This document shows, in pieces, positions 51,012 through 59,047 of a DNA stretch of 59,047 nt. The notes below the pieces were generated by a model. The model did not search any database and was not told the origin of the DNA. It was given only the letters and a program-made list of their open reading frames with translations. The DNA is from Thermoanaerobaculia bacterium (GTDB lineage Bacteria > Acidobacteriota > Thermoanaerobaculia > UBA5066), in assembly GCA_022071945.1 (NCBI GenBank), contig JAJVIN010000036.1:1-59047 (forward strand), given 5' to 3'. Every line of letters starts with the position of its first letter. Within the stretch, counting starts at the first letter, position 1. The translations under genes were made by a program, and so were the position numbers.

Positions 51012-52565
51012 TCAGGTCCGCGAGGTTTTCCGGCGGTACACCGTCTCTCGTTCCAGCACTCCCAGGGTGTGGGAGTAGATCTCCTGTGCCTCGGCCCGGC
51101 TGTTACCGATGGCCGTCATGCCGAACTTCCCGTACTGCGAAACGGCCCCGATCATGTGAAAGAGGACGCCGGTCTCGGCCGCGGGGCTGTACTGCAGGCC
51201 GTGAGTCGTGAGGATCTCGATCAGGTCCTCGGGCAAGAGCCCGCGGTACTTGGGCGAAATGAGGTTGTCGGTGGCGCGGTAGTACTTTTCGTGCCCGGAC
51301 GGGGTGTAGAAGATGCCCGTCATCCCCTCGAGGTTGCCTCCCGTGAGGAACTGGAGGGCCATGAAGGGGTGCGTGGTCCCGCCCTTTCGCAGATTGATCT
51401 CGACGGCGTAGGACTCCCAGGCCAGGCCTTCGGGGTCTTTCGGCCTCACGACGAAGTCGATGCTGAAGCGGCCGATGACGCCCTTTTTCGAGAGAACGTC
51501 GGCCACCCGGAAGGCCTCCGTCTGGATCAGGGTCCGGTAGCCGTTCGCCGCCGGGAAAAAGCAACCCGAATAGAGCTGCCCCGCCGGCCCCTCGAGGATC
51601 TGGTCGTGTGTCGAGACGAGGTGGATCCGGCCGGTCGGATCGATCCGGAGCTGGGCTGACGGGGAGCGCTTCGCCTCATCCCCCTCGATGAACTCCTCGA
51701 CCACTCCCCCCATCCGGCCGAGCTTGGCGAAATACGACTCTGGAGTCTCGTCCCCGACGGGGAGCTCGAGCTTGTGGAGGGCCACCTCGATCGGGCCAGT
51801 CTCGGAGCTGTCGGGCAGCCAGACGACAGCGTTTCCCTCGCCCGCGAAGCTGTCGTTCAGCTTGATCATGGCGCGGCGGAGCGTCGGGTCGTGGCGCTTG
51901 ATGTCGGCGAGGGCCTCGACCATGTCCCGGAAGGTGAAGAGCTCCTCGTGCCCGTAAGGGAACGAGGTCCCGGCCTCGCGGAACACCCGCCGGCTCCCCG
52001 ACTTCGTGCCGAGGTGCACGAGGGCGGGATCCGCCCCGTAGAGCGGGATTCCGAGGAGAACGGCGAGCTTGCGCTCCAGAGGGGTGGAGTTGAAGACCGT
52101 CAGGAAAGCCCGGGACGGGTTCGGCACCCCCGCCTTGATCCGGTCGATCAGCCTGGGCCTCTCGAGAATCTTCTCGGTCAGGGGGCGGGGCGACCCGTCG
52201 TAGGCGGACAGGAGGGTCAGACGCGACTGGGCGTGCGAGGCCGGGATCCCGGCCAGGAGCTGCAGGTAGTACTCGACGACCAGCGGATGGATGGGCTGCG
52301 AGGTGACGTAGACCAGCCGGGCCTTGGGATTCCGGAGCCTGATGAGCGTGAAGAGGAGGCGTTCCTCGTAGTAGGAGACCCCGTCGACCTTCCGAAGCTC
52401 GTTCTGATCGAGAGAAAGCGACGGGATGACGACCGACGTGTAGGCCTGATCGTCCTGGTTCTTCGCGATGTCGTTCCAGAGCTCGACGAGCCTTGGCTTG
52501 AGGCGTTCGAACTCCGTCATCTCCAGTTCCGGCGTCAATTCTGGGTAGAGGCCGTCATCCAGCAT
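51012..52565 (-). CDS. ATP-grasp peptide ligase, PGM1-related
   Basis: A 517-aa protein; I chose the ATG at 52565 because AAGGAGA lies 7 nt upstream. The N-terminal region has LVYVTSQPIHPLVVEYYLQL and SRLTLLSAYDGSPRPLTEKI. The centre has GIPLYGADPALVHLGTKSGS, RRAMIKLNDSFAGEGNAVVW (ATP-binding strand and loop) and GGVVEEFIEGDEAK. The metal-binding end is SYAVEINLRKGGTTHPFMAL. These match peptide ligases related to PGM1 of pheganomycin biosynthesis, which join an amino acid or guanidino group to a peptide. The product is unknown. No peptide biosynthetic genes are next to it. Confidence 0.8.
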   Translation of the reverse strand: MLDDGLYPELTPELEMTEFERLKPRLVELWNDIAKNQDDQAYTSVVIPSLSLDQNELRKVDGVSYYEERLLFTLIRLRNPKARLVYVTSQPIHPLVVEYYLQLLAGIPASHAQSRLTLLSAYDGSPRPLTEKILERPRLIDRIKAGVPNPSRAFLTVFNSTPLERKLAVLLGIPLYGADPALVHLGTKSGSRRVFREAGTSFPYGHEELFTFRDMVEALADIKRHDPTLRRAMIKLNDSFAGEGNAVVWLPDSSETGPIEVALHKLELPVGDETPESYFAKLGRMGGVVEEFIEGDEAKRSPSAQLRIDPTGRIHLVSTHDQILEGPAGQLYSGCFFPAANGYRTLIQTEAFRVADVLSKKGVIGRFSIDFVVRPKDPEGLAWESYAVEINLRKGGTTHPFMALQFLTGGNLEGMTGIFYTPSGHEKYYRATDNLISPKYRGLLPEDLIEILTTHGLQYSPAAETGVLFHMIGAVSQYGKFGMTAIGNSRAEAQEIYSHTLGVLERETVYRRKTSRT

Positions 52566-52658
52566 CCTTCGTCTCCTTGGGGGATTCCCGAGTTTAGGCA
52601 TCCGGGCCGGAAAAGCGAAACCCGGGCGCGGCGATGGCCGAGGTTAAGATGCAAATCG

Positions 52659-53975
52659 ATGGGTCGACTCCCCTTCCGGCACGGGTTTGCTCTCCTTTTT
52701 CTCATCTGCTTCCTCCCAGTCAAGCCCGCGCGAGCGGAAGCCCTCTCGATCGAAGCCGCGGTGGCCGCGGCGATCGCGAACAACGAACGCCCCCAGGCCG
52801 CCTCCGAGCGCGCCAACGCCGCCGAGGCTCGAGTTCAGAAGGCTCGCGCGTTCTTCTTTCCGACCCTCGGAGCGGACGCGACCTACACCCGGCGCGCCTT
52901 CGAAACGGTCCGCAACGACGGAGGCACGTCTGTTGTCCTCCAGAAACGCGACGCCCTCACGGCCAGAACGAGCGCCTCCCAGACCATCCTCGACATGAGG
53001 GCCTTCCCCATCTTCTCGCAGTCCAAGAGCGACAGGGACGCCAGCGTCCTGGAAGCCGCGGAAGTGCGGCGGACCGTCGCCTTCGAGGTGGCGAGCGCGT
53101 TTCTGCGAACAGTCGGTCTCGGCCAGGTCCGCCAGGCTGCGGAGAGACGGCTCGAGCTCTCGCGGCAGAACCTGGCGGACGCGACGGCCCGCTTCGAGGC
53201 CCAGATCGCCAGCAGCAACGACGTCACGCGCGCCGAGCTCGAGATGGCCACCGCCGAACGCGAAGTGACCCGCGGCAAGAACCTCGAGTACGAAGCCACG
53301 CTCAACCTGGGCTTCCTGACGGGAACGACCGTGGACTCCCTCGCCCGGCCCGATGCCTTTCTCCTCGACGAAGTCCCGGAGAAACAGGCATCCCTCGGCG
53401 AGCTCGAGAACGCCGCCCTGTCGCGCCGGCTCGACCTCGCGGCGAGGCAGAAGCGGATCGAGGCCCTCCACTTCTTCGCCAAGGAACCGATGCAGCGCTA
53501 CTACCCGGCCTTCACGCTGACCGGCGAGTACAAGTACAACAACGAGGCGGGCTTTGCCGGGCGCAACACGACCTGGGCTCTTGGCGTAAACGCGGTGTGG
53601 ACCTTCTTCGACGGGCTCGCCCGGCATGCGGACGAACGCGAGCGGCTCTCGCAGGCTCGAGCCGCGCAGCTCGAGAGGGACCAGAAGGTCAGAAGCCTGG
53701 AAGTCGAAATCAAGGCGGCCCTGACCGCCATCGAGGACGCGCGGGCCGCCATCCGGCAGTCGACAGTGGCTCAGGCCGCCGCGAAGAAGAACGCCGCCGA
53801 GACCACCGAACTCTACAGGAACGGACTCTCGACGGCCTTCGCGGTCGCCGATTCCGCCCAGTCGCTCTTCGAGGCGGAGGTCACTCTCGTCAGCGAGCGG
53901 TTGAATCTCGCCCTCGCCGTCCTCAGCCTTCGGTCCGCCCTCGGCTTCGACCCCTTCGGAAAGGACCCCAAGTGA
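52659..53975 (+). CDS. TolC-family outer-membrane efflux protein
   Basis: A 438-aa protein with signal peptide (RHGFALLFLICFLPVKPARA) and the two coiled-coil and strand repeats of TolC. Repeat one: LSIEAAVAAAIANNERPQAA and PTLGADATYTRRAF. Repeat two: LENAALSRRLDLAARQKRIE and YYPAFTLTGEYKYNNEAG. QVRQAAERRLELSRQNLADA is a helical segment. It forms the outer-membrane channel of the efflux pump. I chose the ATG at 52659. Its stop overlaps the GTG of the adaptor gene (GTGA). Confidence 0.9.
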   Translation: MGRLPFRHGFALLFLICFLPVKPARAEALSIEAAVAAAIANNERPQAASERANAAEARVQKARAFFFPTLGADATYTRRAFETVRNDGGTSVVLQKRDALTARTSASQTILDMRAFPIFSQSKSDRDASVLEAAEVRRTVAFEVASAFLRTVGLGQVRQAAERRLELSRQNLADATARFEAQIASSNDVTRAELEMATAEREVTRGKNLEYEATLNLGFLTGTTVDSLARPDAFLLDEVPEKQASLGELENAALSRRLDLAARQKRIEALHFFAKEPMQRYYPAFTLTGEYKYNNEAGFAGRNTTWALGVNAVWTFFDGLARHADERERLSQARAAQLERDQKVRSLEVEIKAALTAIEDARAAIRQSTVAQAAAKKNAAETTELYRNGLSTAFAVADSAQSLFEAEVTLVSERLNLALAVLSLRSALGFDPFGKDPK

Positions 53976-55102
53976 AGATCTTCCGACCCCTCACGCTCGG
54001 CCTCCTCTTCATCCTCGCGTCCTCTGGAGGCTGCTCCTCCAAGTCGTCGGACAAGAAACAAGCCACCGGAAAGAAGGGCCCCTCGCAGTTTCCGGTGGAG
54101 ACGATGAAGCTCACCAGCCAGAAGATCGAGTACAGCATGACGGCCGTGGGATCGGTCGAGGCTTTCGAGACCGTCCAGGTGACGGCCCGGGTGCCGGGCG
54201 TCGTGGAGAAGGTCCTGTTTCGCGAGGGCGACCTCGTGGAGAAGGACCAAGTTCTGGTGGAGATCGAGCCCGAGCGGTATCAACTGACCGTGGAGGCCGC
54301 CAAGGCGAACGTCGAGAAGGCCGAAGCAACCAAGCGCGAGGCTCAGGCGGCCCTGGCTCGGCGCGAGTCCGTCGTCGCCAAGAGCCCGGGCCTCATCCCG
54401 GGCGAGGAGATCGAGAGCTTCCGGACGAAGGTGAGCACCGCCAACGCCGATCTCTTGCAGCTGCGCTCCGTCCTCTCCCAGGCGGACCTGAATCTTAGGG
54501 ACGCCTACGCGCGAGCGCCCGTCGCCGGCAGGATCCAGACGCGTACCGTGCAGACGGGGCAATATGTCCAGACGGGCGCTGTCCTGGCGACCCTGGTCCG
54601 CCGGGATCCCCTCCTTCTGCGCTTTCAGGTGCCCGAGCGCGACGCCGGGCGGCTCGCCAACGGGGCGAAGCTGCGGTTTCGCGTCGCGGGAGAGGAGAAG
54701 GACTTCACGGCGAAGATCGTGAGCATCGCGGAATCGGCCGATCCGGCGTCGAGGATGGTGACGATCACGGCCACGGTGGACGAGGGGAGCCGCGACCAGG
54801 TCCGGCCGGGAGCGTTCGCGGACGTCACGATCCCGGTCGCCAGCCCCTCCGGGGCGCTGGTCGTGCCGCAAACCTCCATTCGGCCGAGTGAACGGGGATT
54901 CCTCGCGTTCGTGGCGGACGGGGAAACGGCTCGCGAGCGGCTCGTCGAGCTCGGCCTGCGAACACCCGACGGGAGGGTCGAGATCAGGAAGGGCCTGTCC
55001 GCCGGTGAAGTGCTGGTCGTCAGGGGCGCGGAAGCGCTGCGGGACGGAGCGCCGATCAAGCTGGCCGAGTCCACGGAGGGGGCGGGAGGCTCGGGAAAAT
55101 GA
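53972..55102 (+). CDS. RND efflux periplasmic adaptor (MFP) lipoprotein
   Basis: A 376-aa membrane-fusion protein starting at a GTG that overlaps the TolC stop. It has a lipoprotein signal (RPLTLGLLFILASSGG then Cys), a lipoyl/barrel-sandwich region (VQVTARVPGVVEKVLFREGD, LVEIEPERYQL), a helical hairpin (ANVEKAEATKREAQAALARR), then the second half-lipoyl motif ARAPVAGRIQTRTVQTGQYV and a beta-barrel (LLLRFQVPERDAGRLANGAK). It bridges the RND pump and TolC and overlaps the pump gene by 4 bases. Confidence 0.93.
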   Translation: MKIFRPLTLGLLFILASSGGCSSKSSDKKQATGKKGPSQFPVETMKLTSQKIEYSMTAVGSVEAFETVQVTARVPGVVEKVLFREGDLVEKDQVLVEIEPERYQLTVEAAKANVEKAEATKREAQAALARRESVVAKSPGLIPGEEIESFRTKVSTANADLLQLRSVLSQADLNLRDAYARAPVAGRIQTRTVQTGQYVQTGAVLATLVRRDPLLLRFQVPERDAGRLANGAKLRFRVAGEEKDFTAKIVSIAESADPASRMVTITATVDEGSRDQVRPGAFADVTIPVASPSGALVVPQTSIRPSERGFLAFVADGETARERLVELGLRTPDGRVEIRKGLSAGEVLVVRGAEALRDGAPIKLAESTEGAGGSGK

Positions 55103-58100
55103 ACATCACCGAGGTCTGCATCCGCAAGCCCGTTTTCGCCTGGATGCTGATGGCGGGCACCGTCGTCTTTGGCGCGGTCGCCCTGTCGAGAATCGGCATC
55201 AGCCAGTTCCCGGATGTGGACTTCCCCACGATCAACGTCGGCGTGACCTGGGAAGGCGCGGCGCCCGAGGTCATCGAGAACGACGTCGTCGAGATCATCG
55301 AGGAGGCGGTCACGCAGGTCGAGGGTGTCAAGTCGATCACCTCGTCGTGCCGTCAGGGCAACGCGAACGTCACCGTGGAGCTCGACCTGAACCGCAACGT
55401 CGATCTCGCCCTGCAGGACGTTCAGACGAAGATCGCGCAGGCCCAGAGGCGGCTCCCGCGAGACATCGATCCTCCGGTCGTCTCGAAGTCCAACCCGGAA
55501 GATCAACCGATCCTCTGGGTCGGGGTTTCGGGTCCGTTCCCGCGTCAGATCATCGCCGACTACGCCCGCTACCGGGTGCGGGAGAAGCTCCAGACTGTCC
55601 CGGGGGTCGGGGAGGCCGTCCTGGGGGGCTACCTCGAGCGGAACGTCAGGATCTGGCTGGATGCCGACAAGCTGGCCGCGCAGGCGCTGACGGTCACCGA
55701 CGTCATCTCCGCGCTCAGACGCCAACACATCGAGCTGCCTGCCGGGCGCCTCGAGGTCGAGGGACGAGAAGTCAACGTCCGGGTCCTGGGAGAGGCCTTG
55801 AAGCTCGACGAGCTCCGCCGGATCGTGATCCGGGAGAGAGGAGGCGCCCCGGTCTACCTCGAGGACGTGGCGCTCGTCGAGGACGGATTCGAGGACTTGC
55901 GCCGGATGTCCCGCGTGAACGGGCAGCCGGCGCAAGGGATCGGCTTCAAAAAGCAGCGCGGCGCCAACGCGGTCGCGGTCGCCCGCGGGATCCGCGCCGA
56001 GATGGCGGAGATCCAGAAGACGCTACCGCCCGGCATGGAGCTCGGCATCAACTTCGACTCGACGCAGTTCATCGAGAACTCCGTGAACGAAATCAAGTTC
56101 GAGCTCATCTTGTCCGTGATCCTGACGGGCATCGTCTGCTGGATGTTCCTGGGCTCGCTCTCGAGCACCCTCAACGTCATCCTGGCAATCCCGATGTCCC
56201 TGATGGGAACGATCGGCGTCATTTACTTCGCCGGTTTCACGCTCAACACGTTCACGCTCCTGGGGCTCGCCCTGGCGGTCGGGATCGTGGTGGACGACGC
56301 CATCATGGTCATGGAGAACATCTTCCGGCACGCGGAAGGGGGCAAGGACAGAGCCACGGCCGCGCGGGAGGGAACCGGTGAGATCACCTTCGCCGCTCTC
56401 GTGGCCACCATCGCGGTCGTGGCGATCTTCATACCGGTGATCTTCATGCAGGGGGTCGTCGGGAAGTTCTTCCTGCAGTTCGGCGTGACCCTCTGCACGG
56501 CGGTCCTCCTCTCGTACCTCGAGGCCGTGACCCTCGCGCCGTCCCGGTGCGCCCAGATCCTGCAGGTGCAGACGGAACACCGCTCGGGCGCCGGAGGGAT
56601 GGTGGACCGCGCGTTCGACTGGCTGGCGAGCGGCTATGGCTGGCTTCTCCGGCACGGGCTGAGGCGCCCGGTCACGGTGCTCGCGATCGGCGTCATTCTG
56701 TTCGCAATCTCGCTTCAGATCTTCTTCACTCTTCCGAAGGAGTTCGTGCCGTCACAAGACCAGAGCCGGCTCCTCGTCAGGATCCAGACACAGGTTGGCT
56801 CGGACATCACCGAGGCGGACCGGGTCTTCAAGAGGGTCGAGCAGTACCTCTCCACGCGTCCGGAAGTGCCCCGCTACTTCGGTGTGGTCGGCGGGATGGG
56901 CGCATCGGTGAACGGCGGATTCCTCTTCGTCACGATGACGCCGCCCAAGGAACGGAAGATCTCGCAGAGCGAATTCGCCGCCATCCTGAGGAAAGAAATC
57001 AACAGCTACCCGGGTGTGAAGGGGATCGTCCAGGACCTGTCGCAGTCCGGATTCACGGCGCAGCGCGGCTTCCCCGTCGAGTTCTCCGTCCGCGGGAGCA
57101 ACTGGGAACAGCTCGTGACGGAGTCGATGAAGGTGAGAGACAAGCTGGCGCAGAGCGGGTACGTCGTCGACCTCGACACGGACTACCAGCTCGGGATGCC
57201 GGAGTTGCAGATCGTGCCCGACCGCGCCCGCGCGGCCGACCTCGGGATCTCCGTCGAGGACGTCGCGACATCGATCAACGCGATGGTGGGCGGCCTGAGG
57301 GTCGGCAAGTACAGCTCGGAAGGGCGGCGGCTCGATGTGCGGCTGCGGCTCCTGGCGAACCAGCGAACCCGGCCCGAGGACTTCTCACGCCTTCGCCTCC
57401 GGACGGCGGCGGGAGACATGGTGCCGCTGTCATCTCTGATCACCACCGAGGAGAGGCCCGCGCTGCAAGCCATCACCCGGCGGGACCGGGAGCGCGCCAT
57501 CACGATCTTCGCCAACGTCGCGGCGGGGAAATCGCAAGACCAGGCGCTGGCCTACGTCGAGTCACTGGGCAAGGAGCTTCCCACCGGAACCCGCATCGTC
57601 CTCGGAGGCGCGAGCGTCGCGTTTCGAGACTCGATGGGCGAGCTGATCTTCGCGATGTTCCTCGGAATCCTCGTCGCCTACATGGTGCTCGCGTCGCAGT
57701 TCAACTCGTTCCTGCATCCGGTGACGATCCTGGCCATCCTGCCGCTGGCGGTGGCCGGGGCGGCCTTCGCACTCCTGAGCACGGGCAACTCTCTGAACAT
57801 CTTCAGCATGATCGGCCTTCTGCTCCTGCTCGGAATCGTCAAGAAGAACTCGATCATCCTCGTCGACTACACGAACCAGCTGAGAGCGCAGGGCATGAGC
57901 ACGCTGGAGGCTCTCTTGAAGGCCGGACCGGTGAGGCTGCGGCCCATCCTCATGACGTCGATCGCAACGTTGATGGCGGCGATCCCGCCGGCCCTGGGGC
58001 TGGGCGAGGGTTCAGAGATCAGACGGCCGATGGCGATCGCCGTTATCGGGGGCCTCGTCGTCTCGACGGCCCTCTCGCTCCTCGTGGTTCCCGCCTTCTA

Positions 58101-58203
58101 CCTGGCCGCGACCCGGATCGCCGAGAAGCGGGGAAAGAAGCAGGCGGGAGCTGGCGAGGGGATCGAGGATGTGGCGCCCGGGACGGGGCCGGCCAGCTCG
58201 TGA
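55099..58203 (+). CDS. RND-family multidrug efflux transporter (AcrB/HAE1-like)
   Basis: A 1034-aa inner-membrane pump. It starts MNITEVCIRKPVFAWMLMAG (first membrane helix) and has PxxDFP in SQFPDVDFPTINV. The proton relay is intact: two Asp in VGIVVDDAIMVMEN and Lys in GIVKKNSIILVDY. The periplasmic porter loops (about residues 40-330 and 560-860) include YEVNV-like strands and SDITEADRVFKRVEQYL. The family exports drugs, bile salts or lipophilic compounds with proton antiport. It is last in the TolC-MFP-RND operon. No regulator gene is adjacent, so substrate and control are unknown. Confidence 0.95.
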   Translation: MNITEVCIRKPVFAWMLMAGTVVFGAVALSRIGISQFPDVDFPTINVGVTWEGAAPEVIENDVVEIIEEAVTQVEGVKSITSSCRQGNANVTVELDLNRNVDLALQDVQTKIAQAQRRLPRDIDPPVVSKSNPEDQPILWVGVSGPFPRQIIADYARYRVREKLQTVPGVGEAVLGGYLERNVRIWLDADKLAAQALTVTDVISALRRQHIELPAGRLEVEGREVNVRVLGEALKLDELRRIVIRERGGAPVYLEDVALVEDGFEDLRRMSRVNGQPAQGIGFKKQRGANAVAVARGIRAEMAEIQKTLPPGMELGINFDSTQFIENSVNEIKFELILSVILTGIVCWMFLGSLSSTLNVILAIPMSLMGTIGVIYFAGFTLNTFTLLGLALAVGIVVDDAIMVMENIFRHAEGGKDRATAAREGTGEITFAALVATIAVVAIFIPVIFMQGVVGKFFLQFGVTLCTAVLLSYLEAVTLAPSRCAQILQVQTEHRSGAGGMVDRAFDWLASGYGWLLRHGLRRPVTVLAIGVILFAISLQIFFTLPKEFVPSQDQSRLLVRIQTQVGSDITEADRVFKRVEQYLSTRPEVPRYFGVVGGMGASVNGGFLFVTMTPPKERKISQSEFAAILRKEINSYPGVKGIVQDLSQSGFTAQRGFPVEFSVRGSNWEQLVTESMKVRDKLAQSGYVVDLDTDYQLGMPELQIVPDRARAADLGISVEDVATSINAMVGGLRVGKYSSEGRRLDVRLRLLANQRTRPEDFSRLRLRTAAGDMVPLSSLITTEERPALQAITRRDRERAITIFANVAAGKSQDQALAYVESLGKELPTGTRIVLGGASVAFRDSMGELIFAMFLGILVAYMVLASQFNSFLHPVTILAILPLAVAGAAFALLSTGNSLNIFSMIGLLLLLGIVKKNSIILVDYTNQLRAQGMSTLEALLKAGPVRLRPILMTSIATLMAAIPPALGLGEGSEIRRPMAIAVIGGLVVSTALSLLVVPAFYLAATRIAEKRGKKQAGAGEGIEDVAPGTGPASS

Positions 58204-58233
58204 CCGCCCCCGTCCGGGCTCTTCTCGTGGACC

Positions 58234-58623
58234 TCAGGCCTTGTGCGTCATGAAGACGACGAGGAACTCGTTGTCCTCGGTCACGTAGAGCTCGTGACAG
58301 ATGACGCCGGGGTGAGTGGAGGCACGCTCACCGAGAGCGGCCTCGAGGGAGGCAAGGGCCGCGGCATCCAGAACCGGCTTCTTGCCCAGCGACTCGACGA
58401 AGAGCTTGACCTCGTAGGCGGGCTCATCGGCCCGGTACCCGAGCGTCATGACGGCCTTCTTGTCGTCCTCGAGGTACTCGACGCCGATGCTCTTGGCGGC
58501 GACTTTGTTGTCCGCCACGAAGGCCTCGACCTGCTGGGTCAGGTTTCCGAGCTTGTTCGCGGCGTCCAGCTCGCCCAGGAACATCTTGAAGCTGCCGTGG
58601 TACTGATCGGTGACTATGGACAT
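58234..58623 (-). CDS. Small cytoplasmic protein of unknown function (129 aa)
   Basis: The ATG at 58623 follows a strong AGGAGG. The protein (MSIVTDQYHGSFKMFLGELD; LTQQVEAFVADNKVAAKSIG; DEPAYEVKLFVESLGKK; NEFLVVFMTHKA) mixes helix and strand and has no signal peptide or catalytic motif. It may adopt a small alpha/beta fold. I do not recognise a family. It is convergent with the RND pump gene. Confidence 0.7.
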   Translation of the reverse strand: MSIVTDQYHGSFKMFLGELDAANKLGNLTQQVEAFVADNKVAAKSIGVEYLEDDKKAVMTLGYRADEPAYEVKLFVESLGKKPVLDAAALASLEAALGERASTHPGVICHELYVTEDNEFLVVFMTHKA

Positions 58624-59047
58624 GGGGAACCTCCTCGAGCAATCAGAATGCCCCTACGATACCGCGCCCATCGAATGTCGATCCCAGGAGAGCATGAAGC
58701 GGTTCGAACAAAAAGGGAGGTCCCCCGCTGTCAGTCCGGGCGCGAACCCTGTTGGGGATCTGGACCCAGATGATGGGGTGTCCAAGGCCGTGGATACCCT
58801 TAGGGGACGCTTTCTCCCCGGCCGTGTTCGGGCGAGCGTCTGACGAATACTCAGGCCCTCGGGTGGACGTGTCCCCGATCCGGATGAGGTGAGGCCGCTA
58901 TGGCCGCTCGCTCCGACCCTTGAACCTAGAAACGGCAGTTGGAGGGTCCTGAAGGGATGGGTCTGTGCCGGATTGGGCGTAGGTCAGACGTAACAGGGAA
59001 GCAGATGGAGTCTTCTCGATGCAGGTGAGCCCGCAATCAGTCTGATC
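58624..59047. other. Window end without an identifiable gene
   Basis: The 424 bases contain short open frames only, none with a credible start site or family motif. I see no tRNA, terminator with T-run, or mobile-element end. It may be the upstream region of the 58234-58623 gene plus the remnant of a gene lying outside the window. Confidence 0.5.

Noticed and set aside
58624-59047. Possible structured RNA or mobile-element end at the right edge
   Set aside because: The segment has some repeat-poor, stem-prone stretches, but I could not match it to any RNA family or transposon end.

Overview
The window is GC-rich, tightly packed bacterial chromosome with about 45 genes. There is no rRNA, no convincing tRNA, no insertion sequence and no CRISPR array. 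Gene content points to a Gram-negative-type envelope (FadL, TolC/RND, a patatin fused to an outer-membrane barrel, LytM). A member of Acidobacteriota, perhaps a Thermoanaerobaculia-like lineage, would fit the Asn-tipped EF-P, the split glycine decarboxylase and the fast-evolving secreted proteins. That placement is inference only.

Left end (1-5475, all minus strand): a compact island that looks like a nucleotide-signal immunity module. In transcription order it holds a formylglycine-generating-enzyme-like (FGE-sulfatase fold) protein, a TIR protein carrying the NADase WxxxE motif, a stand-alone SLOG protein, a small frame-shifted ORF, a SLOG-patatin phospholipase fusion, and a truncated second TIR gene. 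TIR-made signal, SLOG sensing and a toxic effector follow the logic of Thoeris, but the effector here would be a membrane-degrading patatin instead of the SIR2 NADase of ThsA. This is the best candidate for an undescribed system.

5.7-20 kb: a frame-shifted secreted glycosidase-like pseudogene; a GH13 amylase lacking the region-IV histidine; a patatin/Omp85-type outer-membrane protein; an Rv0078B-like antitoxin with an AbiEii-like nucleotidyltransferase; a DUF1569 protein; and a secreted protein. At 14577-16430 lies a 617-codon gene that would normally be called as two ORFs. It is read through an in-frame UGA that sits exactly at the first Cys of a thioredoxin CxxC, with a bacterial SECIS-like hairpin just downstream, so it is a strong candidate for an unannotated selenoprotein. 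A zinc peptidase follows.

17.5-42.4 kb: an operon of alpha-2-macroglobulin, PhoD-like phosphatase and AidB-like acyl-CoA dehydrogenase with ATGA overlaps; a RapA-like helicase; a nucleotidyltransferase; a trans-sulfuration PLP enzyme; EF-P with a LytM peptidase; a FadL/SGNH-lipase pair; and a complete glycine cleavage operon (gcvT-gcvH-gcvPA-gcvPB).

42.4-59 kb: a cNMP-binding protein, a membrane Ser/Thr kinase, and selD, which itself carries an in-frame UGA at its catalytic Cys position plus a SECIS-like hairpin. The selD UGA indicates that this genome decodes UGA as selenocysteine, which supports the thioredoxin-like selenoprotein 30 kb away. Then come an aldo/keto reductase, an OsmC protein, a DUF4914-like protein, a PGM1-type ATP-grasp ligase and a TolC-MFP-RND efflux operon. 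The last 420 bases hold nothing I can identify.
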